Shown here piece after piece: positions 52,046 through 61,068 of a DNA stretch of 64,000 bases. Position numbers and translations under genes: made by a program. The DNA is taken from assembly GCA_001599595.1 (NCBI GenBank), contig BCHH01000005.1, forward strand, positions 1,805,552 to 1,869,551. Reading direction: 5' to 3'. The notes under the pieces were generated by a model. That model did no database searches. It saw only the letters and a list, made by a program, of their open reading frames with translations, and was not told the origin of the DNA. Source of the DNA: Beverwykella pulmonaria (Eukaryota > Ascomycota > Dothideomycetes > Pleosporales > Melanommataceae). Numbering within the stretch: position 1 is the stretch's first letter; every line of letters begins with the position of its first letter.

Positions 52046-53146
52046 ATGTCGGAACTGGCTATGAACTATGGTACCTGTGGCTCAGATATCGACAAATCTA
52101 TCGATATTGACAACGATGAATCAAAATTTTTAAAAGTATCTTCTTGTCCAAGGCTGCCAGCAGAGTTGTGGGGCCAGATCTTTTCCCTTATTACCTATCA
52201 GCCCTACGCCTCAGACGACTGCTTTCTCTGGATGACTTGCCGACAGGTCTGCAGAATGTTCAGATCCGAAGTCGAACATCTTTTCTTAACACAACGTCTT
52301 CCGCAAACGACAATACAGTTCAACCTATACATGGCTCACCCAAAATTCGATTCGTCTAACATAACCCCCGACGTCCGCGCAAGCTATCATCACGTCACAG
52401 AGGATAGAAGTCAAGCTGTTTTTTGTCTAGCAGAAAAGTCTAAGTCCTATAACATAGCACCAGTCCAAATTGTTTCTGAATCGCTTCGAAAACCGGATGG
52501 CACCCCCAGTACGTGGTATCTGAACATTTTCAAAGAGTGGAGCCAGGTCTACTTGCCGAATCCTAGATCTCTGGGCGAGCGTGGGCTCGGCAGAACTTTC
52601 TACGAGGTCGCAGTGGGCCCAACAGTAAACAGTACGGAAATCCCTTGTCTGCATGTCGACGACAATATCCACGAGCTCACCTTCGACTGGCGCGGAATGT
52701 ATACCAATATGTTCAGGGAAGAAGAGTACGTACGCCGCTTGAAAGCAAATGCAGCTCCCAAAGCAGACCGTAGTGAAGAATTAGATTTTCCGTCAAGCGA
52801 CCGAATCCGTATCTACGATCGATTGTTGCGAAAACATGAAATCATCATGTGGCGCGTAGACAGAAAGTTTTACCAACAAGCGTTGCTCCATCGACTTCGG
52901 AAGTATTATAGACAGCATTATTGCTTCGATCTCAACATAGACGTACCGCCTGGGGACTTCCACTATCCAGTAGATGTGAACAACTGGTCCTGGGTTCGAC
53001 AATTCGGTGCTTGGAATTGTAGAAGGCGGGCAATTCAACGTCTCAAAAAGGCCTGGATTGAAAAACATAATATAGAGTCTAAATGGTGTCCTGGAAAAAC
53101 TTTTGTGAAAATTTGGTCCAATGATATGGAAGCAGAGAAGCAATAA
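52046..53146 (+). CDS. F-box-like protein
   Basis: Single exon of 366 residues starting MSELAMNYG at 52046. Residues 34-50 read CPRLPAELWGQIFSLI, an F-box-like helix (L-P-x-E-L/I-W-x-x-I-F) followed by WMTCRQVCRMFRSEVEHLFL, consistent with the rest of an F-box. The remainder has no recognised repeat; it carries an aromatic-rich C-terminal segment (NWSWVRQFGAWNCRRR). Such proteins usually recruit substrates to SCF ubiquitin ligases, but many fungal members are uncharacterised and belong to expanded, variable families. The gene lies 50 bp upstream of a second F-box-like frame. Confidence 0.7.
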   Translation: MSELAMNYGTCGSDIDKSIDIDNDESKFLKVSSCPRLPAELWGQIFSLITYQPYASDDCFLWMTCRQVCRMFRSEVEHLFLTQRLPQTTIQFNLYMAHPKFDSSNITPDVRASYHHVTEDRSQAVFCLAEKSKSYNIAPVQIVSESLRKPDGTPSTWYLNIFKEWSQVYLPNPRSLGERGLGRTFYEVAVGPTVNSTEIPCLHVDDNIHELTFDWRGMYTNMFREEEYVRRLKANAAPKADRSEELDFPSSDRIRIYDRLLRKHEIIMWRVDRKFYQQALLHRLRKYYRQHYCFDLNIDVPPGDFHYPVDVNNWSWVRQFGAWNCRRRAIQRLKKAWIEKHNIESKWCPGKTFVKIWSNDMEAEKQ

Positions 53147-53195
53147 GTGCGAGGGTATCCACGAGAAGCCGGTCAAGTTGCTGCGTGAAAGAGTT

Positions 53196-53985
53196 ATGGA
53201 AATTGGTGATGGTGCCTTTTACGACTTTCGCAGCGCTAAGAAAGCCTCGCTTTTATTCGTCAATGACACTATTCAACTGCCACCAGGTGAAGCCTTGGCA
53301 ACCGCGGCCATATTACCGCCTGCGCCCCCTGCGCTAGCTGCACTACTATCATCAGTTCTACCTAGCCTTCCGACAGAGATATGGAACAAAGTTCTCAAGT
53401 TCGTGTCTGATAAATGGTACCGAGCTTCCGGGCCTCGAATTCTGTCCTTCCCAGAAGGAGGTTTGGTTCGACTAGAAGGAGCTTTACTCGGTGTTCTACC
53501 GAGAGGAACAGATACTGCACGGGCTTCAACAATAGATAAGCTCGAACAGCCGAACTTTGGTAGCCCAGCAAACAAAACATGTGATGGGCGAATTTCAGAG
53601 GAGTATTTAGTTCAAGTTTAAGAAGAAGACTCTCAATATATGTTCTGGAGTTATCGGCGACCTCTGGTCGTATCTCAAGACTCCTGTTGAGCAAAGATAC
53701 GTGTGCGTACAGCACGAGCGAGACCCTGATGATAATCACTGGGAAAAGTTCGAGGTGGACGGGAAGGATTTCGAATTCATTCCCGAGTCCAATGCTGAGC
53801 TTGTGGAGCTTGAGAACATGGCTCGTGGATGGCAGTTGTGGAATGATGGGTATGACCATGTTGATGAAATCGATGAGTATGATCAGGACAACGAGGACGA
53901 TGGAGACGATGAAGATCATGAGGAGCGATGGATGGGCAGTGATGCGACTTCTATTCGCAGCATCATAAGCTTTGAGGGTCAGTGA
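53196..53985 (+). CDS. Second F-box-like gene with an internal frame change
   Basis: The first part (ATG at 53196, open to 53621) contains LPSLPTEIWNKVLKFVSDKW, an F-box-like start, after an alanine/proline-rich stretch. The second part is in another frame from about 53611 (FKFKKKTLNICSGVIGDLW) to 53985 and ends with a very acidic segment (DEYDQDNEDDGDDEDHEE). A TATTTAG acceptor-like site at 53610 suggests an intron, but no donor of matching phase is convincing, so a frameshift is possible. The minus-strand frame across this region is a shadow. The gene's decayed inverted copy at 42 kb keeps the same arrangement, so the frame change predates the duplication. Confidence 0.5.
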
Positions 53986-55197
53986 GAACCAATATTCTCG
54001 TGGTGCAAAGACTTTTTTGGGTTCAGCGAATTGCATTTTTTTGGCCTCGCTATTTTGCTTGGGCGTTCCGGTTCGAATGTTTAGTGACATGATCACATTG
54101 ACTCGTGGTTAACTTCCTCACGGTGAGTCGATACAAGTGCACAATGAGGGCAATGTACGTTTGTACGCCCAAATATACTAGCTCATTCTTTTCCTGGCTT
54201 ACCTTTCTGCAAGTACAAGGCATGTGGAAAATTTCATTTTGAATTAATATGCATGAATAACTGTATATGCTGCGTCACTCAATCCTGACACTAATTATCT
54301 CAGTTTCCCGTGACATACTCGTCGAATACACAGCTAAATGAGTGACACTTGCGCAGTATCTTCCAATTTTGTTCTGTCTCACCGTTTCTTACATTCCTTA
54401 TTCTGTTACAATGTATATAACATCCCCCACCACGTAGCGAGAAGTACTCCGTAGCGAGAAAATTCACAGGTACTTAGACTTCAAAGTAGTCGACACCGAT
54501 CCACATCTGACTATCTGTGCTGCACCGTTCAGGGTAGCTGCTAGGGATATTCCTCTACCTGCCCAGCGCCGCCTATAGCAAAATTACTAATCTCGTTGTT
54601 GCCTTTGCAGCCTCAAGAGTTATAATAATGCTCTATCGCCAACTTAAAGCCTGACTAGCACGCTAATAGGTCATTATCAGCCCTATGGCGGCTAGAAGAA
54701 GAAGATTCATGCAATGTTGCCACGCTGATCAGTACCTGCTACTAAGTGAGATGACCCTGGTCGTCCAAAACGCCTTCTGCGTATCCACGTAATAATTACA
54801 GTGTAATATAAGTTATGCCTGCTGACAAGCTAAGTCTGTGGCTACAAGTAGTAAGCTTGTGGCGGTACACACGCCCGCTTTGTTTGACGCACTTTGGAGC
54901 TTCGCAGCGCTTAAGGTGCGGCTGAGATGTACAGCCACGTTCAGGTTGCTACGCAGCACCTCAACAGTCTTCAGCCTGATGACTGGCATTGCACCCAGCT
55001 TTACTCTCCATCCCGCTCTACGCTCATCGCCTTTGTTCACACACGACTCGATAGCCTATCCCCTTCGGTGCTGTACAGCCACTCATCTTCTATTGCATAT
55101 GCTGACCAAATAAGTGAATCTTCTTACCAAGCTGCCGCATCAAGCCTCTCATGTCTCGTTCCCACCGCATGCGCCTACCACGCATTCACACAAGTCA
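53986..55197. other. Intergenic, upstream of the NLR gene
   Basis: This 1.2-kb AT-rich stretch contains no supported gene. Short frames at 54838-55113 and 54927-55256 overlap the leader of the NLR gene and have no domain. A short CGTAGCGAGAA repeat occurs near 54433-54460. Confidence 0.45.
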
Positions 55198-58100
55198 ATG
55201 CGTCTTCTAAAGAACAAAGAAGATGGAGAGCTCACGATCATCAGCTTCGACGATAACGCGATACCTCCATATGCGATACTTTCGCACACTTGGGGAGCAG
55301 ATGAAGAGGAGGTGACTTTCGCGGACCTAGAGAAAGGTGAAGGCAAGAACAAGCCTGGCTACGAGAAGATTAGATTCTGCGGAGAACAAGCACAGCATGA
55401 TGGTCTACGGTACTTCTGGATTGACACATGCTGCATTAATAAGGCAAACAAGGCTGAGCTCGCCTTTGCTATTAGGTCAATGTTCCGCTGGTATCGCAAC
55501 GCAGTTCGATGTTATGTTTACCTATCAGATGTTTCGGATGACGCTATTGGCTCTAGTAAAGCAGTAGAGTTATTACACAGGGAGACAGCCTTCCGCAATA
55601 GCAGATGGTTCACCCGTGGCTGGACACTGCAAGAGCTTCTTGCCCCACCATTAGTAGAGTTCTTCTCTAAAGATGGGGAAAAGCTAGGTGATAGATTATC
55701 ACTCATACCACTATTACGGGAAGTCACAGGCATACCTGATTCAGCTTTGCAGGGTGCGCCCTTGTTCGACTTTGATGTTAATGAGCGAATTTCATGGAAC
55801 GAACACCGAACAACAAAAATTCCAGTAGACCGCGCATACTCTCTGATGGGAATTCTCGGCGTCAGTTTGTCTCCGTTCGACGATGAAAGTCCAGCTGAAG
55901 CATTGAAACGACTTACGGATGAGGTCGACAAGCAGAACAAGTGCCTTCAAGACTTGCGCCCTAGTAATCCGCGCGACGATAAGAAGCGGATTGAGGAAAC
56001 AAAGGGTGGCCTTCTGGAGAATGCATACTGCTGGGTCCTAGGAAATGCCAGCTTCCAACAATGGCGTAATGACGCAAACAGCCATCTGCTGTGGGTGAAA
56101 GGCGATCCTGGTAAAGGCAAGACAATGCTGCTCTGCGGCATTATCAACGAACTACAGAAGGCAGCAGGTAACACCGTTACTATCTCGTACTTCTTCTGCC
56201 AAGCAACCGACTCGCGCATCAACAGCGCCACGGCTGTGCTACGAGGGCTATTATACATGCTCTTGAATCAGCAACCCTCACTTGCATCTCGCGTCCGCAG
56301 AAAGTACGATCACGCAGGCAAAGCCCTGTTTGAGGACGCAAATGCCTGTATAGCCTTGACGGAAATCTTCGTGGATGTCCTACAAGATCCAAGCCTACGC
56401 TCAACATATCTGATCATCGACGCGCTTGATGAATGCGTTACTGGGTTACCAAAGCTTTTAGATTTTGTCGCAAAGCAGTCGTTGACGTCTAACTGTGTAA
56501 AATGGATCGTTTCTAGCCGCAACTGGCCTGATATTGAAGCACAGCTAGAGCAGGCAGGACACAAAGTAAGACTAAGCCTTGAGCTGAACGCGAAGTCGGT
56601 CGCTGATGCGGTTGCTGTCTTTACCCAGGAAAAGGTGGACCAGTTAGCACAGAAGAATCGGTATAAAGCAGCGACTCGAGATGCTCTGCTCAAGCACTTG
56701 AAGTTAAACGCGAATGACACCTTCCTCTGGGTAGCTTTGGTGTGCCAAGACCTGAAAGAGACGGCGGACCGGAATGTACTAAAGAAGCTAGCTGCATTCC
56801 CGCCTGGATTAGACCCTTTGTACAAGCGGATGATGCACCAGATGAGCAAATCAGATGACGCCGATAACTGTCGACAGGTGCTGGCTTCAGCTGCGATTCT
56901 GTTTCGACCTGTTACGATATCCGAACTGGTTGTGCTTGTTGGGCAGCTTGAGGAGTTTGTTGATGACCTAGAGTCGATGCGAGAGATTGTTAGCCTTTGT
57001 GGATCATTCCTTACAGTTCAAGAAGACAAGGTCTATTTTGTGCATCAGTCTGCAAAAGACTTTCTCTTTGCAAAGGCGTTTAATGAAGTCTTTCCACAGG
57101 GAACTAAAGATGCTCATCAGGTACTCTTTTTAAAATCGCTGGCAATTCTGTCTGGGACATTGCACAGGGATATGTACAGGCTAAAAGCTCTAGGATTTCC
57201 TGTTGCGAACGTTAAACCGCCTGATGTAGACCCATTAGCAGTATTACGCTACCCGTGCGTCTACTGGATTGATCATCTACACGACTCAGAACTTAAGTTT
57301 TCAGCAAACAGTGTTGGCGACCTGCAGACTATTAGCGTAGCCGACGAATTCCTAAGAAAGAAGTTCCTCTACTGGCTAGAGGGGCTCAGTCTCTGCAAGA
57401 GTATGCCAAAAGGTATACTCTCTATGGCTAAGCTGCAATCACTTGTCCATGTATGTTAAAGATAGGCAACATGTAGACTATTTGCATGCTGACAAGGACA
57501 AGGGAACAGGACACCCAGATCCTCTCAGATCGCTTGTCAACGATGCCTATAGGTTCATTATGTATCACAAAGGGGCGATTGAGAGTTACCCTCTTCAAAC
57601 ATATGCATCTGCGCTGTTGTTTAGTCCAAGAAGTAGTCTGATTAGGCAGCAATTCCAATACGAAAATCCAGAACGAATCACGATTAAGCCAGCCATGAGC
57701 GATGCTTGGAGCGCGTGCCTACAGACGCTCGAGGGCCATAGCAGCGACGTCAACTCAGTGGCCTTCTCTCACGACTCGACCCGGCTGGCATCGGCGTCGN
57801 NNNNNNNNNNNNNNNNNNNNNNNNNNNNNNNNNNNNNNNNNNNNNNNNNNNNNNNNNNNNNNNNNNNNNNNNNNNNNNNNNNNNNNNNNNNNNNNNNNNG
57901 GGACAGCACAGTCAAGATATGGGATGCGAGCAGTGGCGCGTGCCTGCAGACACTTGAGGTTGGCAGAGTGCTCAGAAAGCTATCATTTGACACCACTGGT
58001 TTGTATATTCATACTGAAATTGGTACTATCAGCATGAGTGCAACATCAAATGCCATAGAGCCTCAGAATCCCAGATATCAAGGCCTAGGTTTGAGTTTAG

Positions 58101-58240
58101 ACCAAGTATGGATAACATATAATTCTAAAAACCTGGTTTGGATACCGTCAGAGTTTCGGCCATCATGTTCAGCGGTATTAGGGAACATAATTGGCATTGG
58201 TGTTGGAAGTGGAAGAGTTTGGATATGCAAAGTAGGATAG
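55198..58240 (+). CDS. HET-NACHT-WD40 NLR protein (vegetative-incompatibility type)
   Basis: Predicted cytosolic STAND receptor that triggers cell death after non-self recognition. From the ATG at 55198 the HET domain spans about residues 20-165 (AILSHTWGADEEEV, YFWIDTCCINK, RGWTLQELLAP). The NACHT ATPase follows, with Walker A GDPGKGKT (302-309) and Walker B LIIDALDE (405-412). After helical repeats, WD40 sequence begins (ACLQTLEGHSSDVNSVAFSH). It is interrupted by a 100-N gap (57800-57899) and resumes (DSTVKIWDASSGACLQTLE), ending with the usual C-terminal blade and a stop at 58238-58240. The frame changes near 57450; a 52-nt intron (57451-57502, GTATGT..GCTGAC..AAG) repairs it, otherwise it is a frameshift. 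All catalytic motifs needed for nucleotide binding are present, so the N-terminal half looks functional. Confidence 0.88.
57800..57899. other. Assembly gap (100 N) in WD40 repeats
   Basis: Exactly 100 N interrupt the WD40 array of the NLR gene. The round number is a placeholder for an unknown length. Highly identical WD40 repeats commonly collapse or break assemblies, so the true repeat number is unknown. Confidence 0.97.
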
Positions 58241-58406
58241 TAGAGCTTTTGTGTGTAGATAACTTATTATTCCTATTTTCTTTTTATCTCTATTTCATAG
58301 AGGGGCCGGGGATCAAGGTGCGGGGCAGCGCCCAGGAATCTCAACATCGTACCTCATCAGAAAGCTGAGGTTTAATAGCGATTTTGTAGTCTATCAATGT
58401 TCAAAT

Positions 58407-59000
58407 ATGCCTCTTGCACCTCAATACAGCCTTCCTACTCGTGCAGCAATTGTTACCTTACGTTTTGAGGGCCGCGGATGGACGTATATCTTAGAGAAGC
58501 TCTCCAACTGTTCGCCACAAGGCGTACAGCAGTTCTTCCGCCGTGCTCTTGCTCGCGCTGATTGCGATCCTAATAACCTCAACCTGCCTCTTATCCTTCA
58601 AGTACTTGAAGATCCACCTTACTGCAGTTGGCAGGAGCGCTTTCCTAAGGATTTAGTAGTTAGTAAGGCGCTAGCGCAGACGGCAACTATTAATGAGGCC
58701 CACCAGGACAAGCCCTTTAGACATATAATTGAGGAGGTAGAGGAGCAACAGGGTGTTTGGATACCATATACTACAGGGTATAAGGCTTTAAAGAAGGCAG
58801 AGATTGTTAAGAGAGTCCCTCCTTGCAAGATTTAACTCTGCCAAGACCTAAAAGATTATTACCTCTTCTTTGCTAAGTGGGCTCTAGGCAAGCTCTATCT
58901 CTAGTGTATATTTATCTTTAGTAATAAGATGTCTATTGAGACTAATTACCACTGCAAAAGGCTAAAGGTCTTAAGGCCTATTAGTGCCAATCCTTTCAAT
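58407..59000 (+). pseudogene. Truncated Tc1/mariner-like transposase (N-terminal part)
   Basis: The open part (58407-58835, 142 codons) shows the N-terminal helix-turn-helix layout of fungal Tc1/mariner transposases: YSLPTRAAIVTLRFEGRGWT, a second helical segment SPQGVQQFFRRALARA, and a GYKALKKAEIVKRVPPCK end of the DNA-binding region. After the stop the sequence still looks related for about 150 bases (DLKDYYLFFAKWALGK) but is broken. The catalytic DDE/D region is missing. It follows the NLR gene by only 166 bp. Confidence 0.75.
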
Positions 59001-59039
59001 TACGCTCACCCTGCTGCACAGCGTGGAGGTCCATACGTA

Positions 59040-59215
59040 GTACGGTCGTATTTTACGGCACCGTAAGTTCACCGTACACCGTACGTACGTAGCCACCTTT
59101 GTGGATATTTTTGACCGTACGTAAATAATTGAGATGGTGGATTTACGCGTACGTACGTAGGTGAAGCTGTATATATACGCGTATATGGTCCGTATAGGCC
59201 GATTTTTAGAGTCAT
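59040..59215. repeat. CGTACG-rich repeat block
   Basis: This block has repeated CGTACGTACG, ACGGT and CCGTA motifs in both orientations (for example near 59070-59100 and 59145-59160), similar in style to 43715-44015. It lies between two transposase remnants and may be an end of a decayed DNA transposon. No coding capacity. Confidence 0.45.
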
Positions 59216-59339
59216 AATTTGTCCGTGCGGAGGCTTGTGTTGGGGGCCATTTTGGCTTGTTTAGTAGGCTTGATTTGGTTAATAAGGAGTAGCAGGGCGT
59301 AGAGCCTACGATTCCAGAACCTCAAAGCTCTTCTATACG

Positions 59340-59860
59340 ATTCATACAATTTCGACGCAAAAGCAGCTTCTACAGTATGAGAATAAGGAGCTCTGAGAGG
59401 CGTTAACTAATAAGAAGAAGCGCCGCCAGCAGGGTAGGACCCTGCTGCTCAAGGCGCCGGAGGAGTATAACAGTAGAGCTGTTTTTTAGTCGCCAGCCAA
59501 GGTACAGTACGCGCGCGATCTCCAGGCACAAAAGGACGCGGAGGAGAGGGCAATACAGCTTTAAAAGGGCGAGGAGAGGAAGCGCAGAGAGTAGTAGAAG
59601 CTTGAAAAGGCAGCTCTACTAGAGGAGAGGCGTTGTGAGAGAGCTGCCGTCAAGCTAAAGCGTCTCTAGGAGCGCGAGCTCAAGGCCCTTGTAGCTCAGG
59701 AAGTGCGCCAAGCTCGCGTAGTCGAAAAACAACTCTGTAACGAGCTTAAAGCTTCCCAAAAGAGTAGTCAACGGAGAGTTAAGGCCCTAGCATAAACTCC
59801 AGAGGATATTAAGGTTGTACAGCCAGAGACCTCACCTATTAAAGATGGGGCGCCCAATAT
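59340..59860 (+). pseudogene. Decayed pogo/Fot1-type DDE transposase, C-terminal part
   Basis: One frame from about 59376 to 59795 reads as the C-terminal region of a pogo/Fot1 transposase: ENKEL then EALTNKKKRRQQGRTLLLKA, PEEYNSRAVF, SPAKVQYARDLQAQK and a long Lys/Glu/Ala coiled coil. In-frame stops (for example after the PEEYNSRAVF segment, where TGG appears to have become TAG) fit C-to-T and G-to-A changes, the RIP pattern. The DNA-binding and catalytic regions are absent. Confidence 0.8.
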
Positions 59861-60169
59861 AGGGCCCTGAACGCGCACACGCAGGATACGCCTCCCCGAG
59901 CGATTTCGGTAGCAAATATTGTGCTAGAATTACTTACTAAGCTCCTCTAATTATTACTCTAAAAAATCAGGCAATTTTACAATATATATACAGCTCTACA
60001 GCCTCAAGTTTGTAGGTGGCGACCATCTAAAATCGTGCGCTGGCTGAACCCGTGCGTTGGCTGACTCAACACGTTATTCTGCCGCCACTCTCCGCGCCAA
60101 TCAGCTCGGGTACCCGGCCCGGCGTTAACCTCATTGACGTCACGCTTTGTTCCCGACAGAGCTTTCTTA
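59861..60169. other. Short spacer with an imperfect direct repeat
   Basis: Bases 60035-60066 contain two neighbouring copies of a CGTGCGYTGGCTGA motif. No gene is seen. The stretch leads into a TA-flanked inverted-repeat element. Confidence 0.4.
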
Positions 60170-60475
60170 CAAGGTGCCCTCCTGAACGGGCGGAGGCGAG
60201 GGTGGCAATACATCAGTGCGTATGCTCGTGCATGGAAGGTTCGGGATACTATACCTGAATTGTAAGCAGAACACTATAAAGCCAAGGTATTTTATCCCAA
60301 ACTCGCCGTACCAACTCATCGCCGGCTCACCTGGTAGAGCTCGACTAACTGCATCTCGTTACATTGCTACCAAGTGGTAAACCAAGTGGTAGTAATCAAG
60401 TGTAATAGAAAAATAACAGGACGTAAACACTGCTGTAACCGCCGCTCGCGTCCGCCCGCACAGGAGGGCACCTTG
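60170..60475. mobile_element. 306-bp TA-flanked inverted-repeat element (MITE-like)
   Basis: The ends CAAGGTGCCCTCCTG (60170-60184) and CAGGAGGGCACCTTG (60461-60475) are perfect 15-bp inverted repeats. The inverted match extends with few mismatches to about 36 bp (CGGGCGGA..GCGAG on both arms). Both ends are flanked by TA (60168-60169 and 60476-60477), as expected for the Tc1/mariner/pogo group. The interior does not encode a transposase. It sits about 600 bp upstream of the RHS-like gene. TA flanks are short, so chance cannot be excluded for the duplication itself. Confidence 0.65.
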
Positions 60476-61068
60476 TACCACTCTTCATCTCCCCATATTA
60501 AAGCCCTGACTCTTCTATTGTCTGCTGCTTGGCCGTTGCGCGCCTTCTCTTTCTGCTGCCTATCCCTCTGCCGCCACTCGTACACCTGCTGCTGGTACTC
60601 GCCTCTACTCTCCCTTTTACTTCATCTATTTCGCCCACCGCTCGCCGTCCTTGTGATGCCAACACTGATCAGTGGTTGAACCCAAAACCACAGACAGCAA
60701 GGTTTCTCAGGAAGAGGCAGGCCTAGTAGGACACGTCATCTCCTTTTGCAGATGTGTGTGTCTGAAGACCCTGTGCTAAAGGAAATCGGCTTTTGAGCGC
60801 TGAACGTTTGAAGCAAGTTCTCCAAGACTCAAGCTCAAGGATCGAATGAGCTGAGTTGCGTCCATCACGCAGACTACGACCGCTCGCCGCCACGAACCCT
60901 GGCGACGAGAACCCAGTGTCACCACCACCACCCAAACCGCATCGACCCCGAACACACTCGCAGACTACGAACAATTAGTCAACACCACCGTACGCGCTGT
61001 ACACGCCGATTACCCTCCTTCAACCGTTTTCCTCGACTCCCAACCTACATCCCGTACACCTAATCAAG
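60476..61068. promoter_or_regulatory. Upstream region of the RHS-like gene
   Basis: This 593-bp stretch is CT-rich (60500-60660) and then C-rich just before the start codon, as in expressed fungal 5' regions. Short frames overlap but show no domain. Confidence 0.4.

Noticed and set aside
53395..54096. Long minus-strand open frame (233 codons) opposite the second F-box-like gene
   Set aside because: The plus strand has protein-like composition, including an acidic tail and an F-box-like motif, while the minus frame is leucine/isoleucine-rich mirror sequence; it is a shadow.
60318..60370. tRNA-like stretch (GGCTCACCTGGTAGAGC)
   Set aside because: Resembles a D-arm but no complete cloverleaf, anticodon loop or T-arm can be formed.
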